Positions 60,912 to 64,000 of a stretch of 64,000 nucleotides of DNA are shown here, piece after piece. The notes below the pieces were generated by a model. That model was not told the origin of the DNA. It saw only the letters and a list, made by a program, of their open reading frames with translations, and searched no databases. How positions within the stretch are numbered: position 1 is the first letter of the stretch; every line of letters begins with the position of its first letter. Source of the stretch: Enorma phocaeensis (GTDB taxonomy: Bacteria; Actinomycetota; Coriobacteriia; Coriobacteriales; Coriobacteriaceae); NCBI RefSeq assembly GCF_900186505.1, contig NZ_LT891969.1:248001-312000 (forward strand), in the 5' to 3' direction. The position numbers and the translations under genes are program-made.

Positions 60912-62768
60912 ATGTCGGACTATCTTCGTTCCAAGCAGCAGGTAGGCGCCGAGAACGCGCCCCGCTCCTATCTCTTCACCTCGGAATCGGTGACCGAGGG
61001 CCATCCCGATAAGATCGCCGATCAGATTTCCGACGCGGTGCTCGACGCCATACTCGCCAAGGAGGCCGTCCTCGAGGCCCAGGGCTATATCGATACCGAC
61101 GGTGTCCCCGCTAAGCTCGAAAACGTTCGCTGCGCCGTGGAGACCATGCTCACCACGGGCATGGTGGTCATCTCCGGCGAGATCCGCACGCAGGCCTATG
61201 TCGATATCCAGGAGATCGCCCGCGGGGTCATCACGCGCATCGGTTACGACCGCGCCAAGTACGGGTTCGATGGCACGACGTGCGGCGTCATCAACATGAT
61301 CCACGGGCAGAGCCCCGATATCGCGCAGGGCGTGGACGAGAGCTACGACGTTCAAGCCGGAGCAACCACCGATCCCCTCGACCTGATCGGCGCGGGCGAC
61401 CAGGGCATGATGTTCGGCTACGCAACCGACGAGACAGACGCCTACATGCCCATGGCGCACTACCTGGCGAGCCGGCTCGCCGAGCGCCTTGCCGAGGTGC
61501 GCCACAACGGCACGGTGCCCTACCTCCGCCCCGATGGCAAGACGCAGGTCACCGTGCGCTACGAGGATGATCGCCCCATCGCCGTCGAGACCATCGTCAT
61601 CTCCACCCAGCATGCGCCCGAGGTCGAGGACATGGCGGTCATCAAGGCCGATATGCTTGAGCATGTGATCGCGCCCGTCATGCAGGCTGCGGGCTTCGCT
61701 TGGGAGGGCGCCCAGGTTTACGTGAACCCAACGGGGCGCTTCGTGGTGGGTGGTCCCATGGGCGACACCGGCCTGACCGGGCGCAAGATCATCGTCGACA
61801 CCTACGGCGGCATGGGCCGACATGGAGGCGGAGCGTTCAGCGGCAAGGATTGCACCAAAGTGGACCGCTCTGCCGCCTACGCGGCGCGCTGGGTGGCGAA
61901 AAACGTTGTGGCAGCAGGCCTCGCCCATCGCTGCGAGGTACAGCTCGCATATGCCATCGGTGTTGCGCACCCGCTCTCCATCATGGTCGACACCTTCGGC
62001 ACCGAGCAGGTGCCGGTCGCTTCGATCGAACGCGCGGTAGGGGAGGTCTTCGACCTGCGCCCCGGTGCGATCATCCGCGACCTCAAGCTCCGCCGCCCCA
62101 TCTACCAGAAGACGGCAGCCTACGGTCACTTCGGTCGCGATGATGCCGATTTTACCTGGGAGCGCCTCGACCGTGTTGCGGAGCTTCGCGCCTTCTGCGG
62201 TCTCGATGCCGCTTCACCTGCGTCCCATGGGTTTGCGGAGGTCGACGTGCGCCTCGCCTGCGCAGGCGACCTCGATGCGGTTTGCGAGCTCTACCGTACC
62301 GCCTGCCAGGATATGGAGGGCAAGCCCTACGATATCGAATGGGTCTGGGGGAACTACCCCACGCGCGAGGGCCTCGGAGCCAACATCGCCGCCGGCGAAC
62401 TGCTCGTCGCCGAGCTTGATGGAAAGATCGCGGGCGCTTGCCTGGTGAACAACGCTGTCGAGCCCGCTTACGATGTCGCGCGGTGGCGTATCGATGTTCC
62501 GCAGCCTCAGGTTGCCATCCTGCACCTGGTGGTCGTCGACCCGGATGCCCGCGGGCGGGGGATCGCGAAGGCGCTCGTTGATGCTTCGGCGCGCTTCGCG
62601 CGCGAGCAGGGTTACGCTACGGTGCGCCTTGACGTGTTCGACAACAATGACGCGGCCGTCCATCTGTATCTCGCGCATGGGTACGAGGACCGTGGCATCT
62701 TCACGCTCTCCTATGATGACGGCGTGGTCCATGCTGCCCACCTCATGGAGCTGGATCTGCGGGCGTAA
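60912..62768 (+). CDS. metK: S-adenosylmethionine synthetase fused to a GNAT acetyltransferase
   Basis: 618 residues; ordinary MetK has about 385-400. Residues 1 to about 433 are a complete SAM synthetase: SESVTEGHPDKIADQISDAV, the GAGDQGMMFGYA loop, GGGAFSGKDCTKVDRSAAY and the C-terminal FTWERLDRVAELRAF. From about 443 an intact GNAT domain follows (VDVRLACAGDLDAVCELYRT, LHLVVVDPDARGRGIAKALV with the acetyl-CoA loop, DVFDNNDAAVHLYLAHGYED). No stop or start separates them. The join lies near 62205-62240. AGAAGGGA precedes the ATG. I see no SAM riboswitch in the 119-bp leader; TACAAT near 60837 is a candidate -10. Confidence 0.95.
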   Translation: MSDYLRSKQQVGAENAPRSYLFTSESVTEGHPDKIADQISDAVLDAILAKEAVLEAQGYIDTDGVPAKLENVRCAVETMLTTGMVVISGEIRTQAYVDIQEIARGVITRIGYDRAKYGFDGTTCGVINMIHGQSPDIAQGVDESYDVQAGATTDPLDLIGAGDQGMMFGYATDETDAYMPMAHYLASRLAERLAEVRHNGTVPYLRPDGKTQVTVRYEDDRPIAVETIVISTQHAPEVEDMAVIKADMLEHVIAPVMQAAGFAWEGAQVYVNPTGRFVVGGPMGDTGLTGRKIIVDTYGGMGRHGGGAFSGKDCTKVDRSAAYAARWVAKNVVAAGLAHRCEVQLAYAIGVAHPLSIMVDTFGTEQVPVASIERAVGEVFDLRPGAIIRDLKLRRPIYQKTAAYGHFGRDDADFTWERLDRVAELRAFCGLDAASPASHGFAEVDVRLACAGDLDAVCELYRTACQDMEGKPYDIEWVWGNYPTREGLGANIAAGELLVAELDGKIAGACLVNNAVEPAYDVARWRIDVPQPQVAILHLVVVDPDARGRGIAKALVDASARFAREQGYATVRLDVFDNNDAAVHLYLAHGYEDRGIFTLSYDDGVVHAAHLMELDLRA

Positions 62769-62818
62769 TCGACTCCACATGAAGAATGCTGTTCGACCGG
62801 GGGATGGCCTTTGGTAAA

Positions 62819-62883
62819 AAAGCATCGCATGAGCGACAAAAATGCTCGATTCTGAGCCGAATATGTCGGATATGCGATGCTTT
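62819..62883. repeat. long inverted repeat with nested hairpins after metK
   Basis: AAAGCATCGCAT (62819-62830) pairs perfectly with ATGCGATGCTTT (62872-62883). The 41-base interior can form two smaller hairpins (GAGC...GCTC and CCGA...TCGG), giving a three-way junction. It could end the metK transcript or be part of the priA leader. Confidence 0.65.
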
Positions 62884-62946
62884 CCGGCGCCTGATCTGGA
62901 ACGTTTGCGGTCAGGAGGCGTTCGGTCGCAGTATTCGGCGTCGGCG

Positions 62947-62984
62947 TATCATGTTCGTGCTTGGCTATCATGTTCTTGCTTGGC
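62947..62984. repeat. tandem 19-bp direct repeat upstream of priA
   Basis: TATCATGTTCGTGCTTGGC is followed directly by TATCATGTTCTTGCTTGGC, one mismatch, ending 22 bp before the priA start. It may be a regulator site or slippage product. Confidence 0.7.
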
Positions 62985-63006
62985 AATAATGCGGTGAGGA
63001 AGGGGC

Positions 63007-64000
63007 ATGGTTTTGCAGGCGAGTCTATTCGACGACGATTCCTGGAAAGACGGGCCTTCTGAAGAAGGGGGCATGGTGAATGGCGCCCCATGTGCGGCAA
63101 GCGATGCTCCTCTTCCTTTCGCGACTCCCATTGCCGCGCTTGATGCCGGGCAATCTGGTTCCATGCGGACGAAGTCGTTCCAAGCCTTCGCCTCCGTCCT
63201 TGTAGACATTCCCACGCGCTCGCTGGCGGAGCCCTTCGCCTACGCCATCCCTGCGAAACTCGAAGATGACTGCCTTGTTGGATGCACGGTGCTGGTGAGC
63301 TTTGGCAGGCGCCCGGCCCTCGGCTACGTGGTAGCTCGGGCGCAGAGCTTGGCGAAGCTGCCCGGGACGGAAGGACTCGATCCGGCACGCGTCAAGCCCG
63401 TACGCGACGTTCTTGCGCCGCCGGCATTCTCCGAGACATCTGCGCAGGTGGCGCTCTGGATGGCACGAGAATATGTGGCATCCTCGGCAGAGTGCCTGAG
63501 GCTGTTTCTCCCGCCGGGAGGGACGCCCAGGCTTCGTCGAGCGGATGATGGCGGCTACGAGCTTGTAAAGCCCGCAGTGAAAGAGGTTCGGGCGCGCTGG
63601 GTCTCCCTTACCGAGGAGGGCCGCAGCTTCGAGCCTCCTGCACGCGCGACGCGCCAACGCCAACTCATCGAGGCGCTCTCATGCGGTCCGGTGACCACGC
63701 ACGAGCTGAACGCGCTCTACGCCGATATGTCCGCAGCCATCCGCGCACTCGAGAAGCGCGGCGTGGTCGCAGTCGAGGAGCGGCGCGCCTGGCGCGGTGG
63801 CGGCGCGGGCGAAGCCCGTCTCTCGTCTGCCGTCGCCCGTCCGCCGGAGCATCTGACTGAAGGCCAAGAGCGCGCGCTCTCCGCCATCGATGACGCTCGC
63901 CGAGCGGGTGCGGGAGACGTGGTCGTGATCGACGGGGTCACCGGTTCGGGCAAGACCGAGGTCTACCTCTCCGCCATCGAGCGCGTTATCGCAGACGGCG
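63007..64000 (+). CDS. priA: primosomal protein N' (PriA helicase), 3' end outside window
   Basis: Replication-restart helicase that recognises stalled forks and reloads the replisome. The 331 codons present cover a polar 55-residue leader, the 3'-binding domain (FQAFASVLVDIPTRSLAEPF, CTVLVSFGRRPALGYVV), the winged helix and the start of the helicase with Walker A VIDGVTGSGKTEVYL. The frame is open to the right edge. ATG 63007 is preceded by GAGGAAGGGG. The polar leader before the normal PriA start is longer than in E. coli. A tandem repeat lies just upstream. Confidence 0.93.
   Translation, partial: MVLQASLFDDDSWKDGPSEEGGMVNGAPCAASDAPLPFATPIAALDAGQSGSMRTKSFQAFASVLVDIPTRSLAEPFAYAIPAKLEDDCLVGCTVLVSFGRRPALGYVVARAQSLAKLPGTEGLDPARVKPVRDVLAPPAFSETSAQVALWMAREYVASSAECLRLFLPPGGTPRLRRADDGGYELVKPAVKEVRARWVSLTEEGRSFEPPARATRQRQLIEALSCGPVTTHELNALYADMSAAIRALEKRGVVAVEERRAWRGGGAGEARLSSAVARPPEHLTEGQERALSAIDDARRAGAGDVVVIDGVTGSGKTEVYLSAIERVIADG

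Noticed and set aside
1..64000. CRISPR arrays, prophage, rRNA or an origin of replication
   Set aside because: No regularly spaced repeats, phage structural genes, rRNA sequence or DnaA-box clusters were seen.

Overview
The window is high-GC DNA with densely packed genes. It combines an arginine deiminase locus, class III fructose-bisphosphatase, phosphotransacetylase, UDP-galactopyranose mutase, a single-chain L-serine dehydratase, YhgE/Pip-type proteins and a large Ig-repeat surface protein. Together these suggest an anaerobic, Gram-positive, gut-type actinobacterium of the class Coriobacteriia (Collinsella, Olsenella or a relative). That assignment is inference from gene content and codon bias; no rRNA is present.

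Layout. 0-3 kb: the end of a sensor kinase, an HxlR regulator, a SRAP (HMCES/YedK) DNA-protein crosslink protein and an EcsC gene that looks frameshifted. 3-7.4 kb: a signalling cluster with a DUF4190/DUF4352 membrane protein, an HTH protein, a membrane Ser/Thr kinase and a zinc-ribbon/beta-propeller protein. 7.35-8.07 kb: a gene-free, hairpin-rich stretch. 8-9.2 kb: a secreted coiled-coil wall hydrolase. 9.5-17 kb: a cobalamin riboswitch followed by a 2,075-residue surface protein (Ig-like repeats, two DUF4430 domains, PQQ-type beta-propeller, C-terminal membrane anchor) and an overlapping second DUF4430 protein. This is the most striking locus and a candidate corrinoid-capture system.

17-24 kb: two GtrA membrane proteins, fbp, pta, then glf and a glycosyltransferase (galactofuranose/surface glycan). 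24-31.7 kb: an APC antiporter, P1 peptidase, maf, DJ-1 protein, RNA uracil methyltransferase and ppk1 with a long tail. 31.7-38.2 kb: an AT-rich control region, arcA, arcB, a YfcC-type antiporter and a DUF1846 protein; no carbamate kinase is present. 38.4-38.8 kb: tRNA-Glu, tRNA-Gln, tRNA-Glu. 38.9-43.5 kb: a GCS2-type glutamate-cysteine ligase, a YbhN-type membrane protein, and a YczE/MarR operon with tandem operators.

43.5-50.8 kb: an apparent operon of L,D-transpeptidase, response regulator, histidine kinase, ABC ATPase and FtsX permease, probably for cell-envelope stress. 51-54.3 kb: L-serine dehydratase, and divergently a compact DUF969/DUF979 chimera (5-oxoproline transporter family) with pyroglutamyl peptidase. 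54.4-57.2 kb: a DUF1287 protein and gltX. 57.4-60.8 kb: an ABC-like ATPase that has lost its nucleotide motifs, translationally coupled to a YhgE/Pip protein. 60.9-62.8 kb: S-adenosylmethionine synthetase fused to a GNAT acetyltransferase. The window ends inside priA.

The metabolic genes fit amino-acid fermentation (arginine to ornithine and ATP, serine to pyruvate, pyroglutamate salvage) with acetyl-phosphate energy conservation. Much of the rest concerns the cell envelope.
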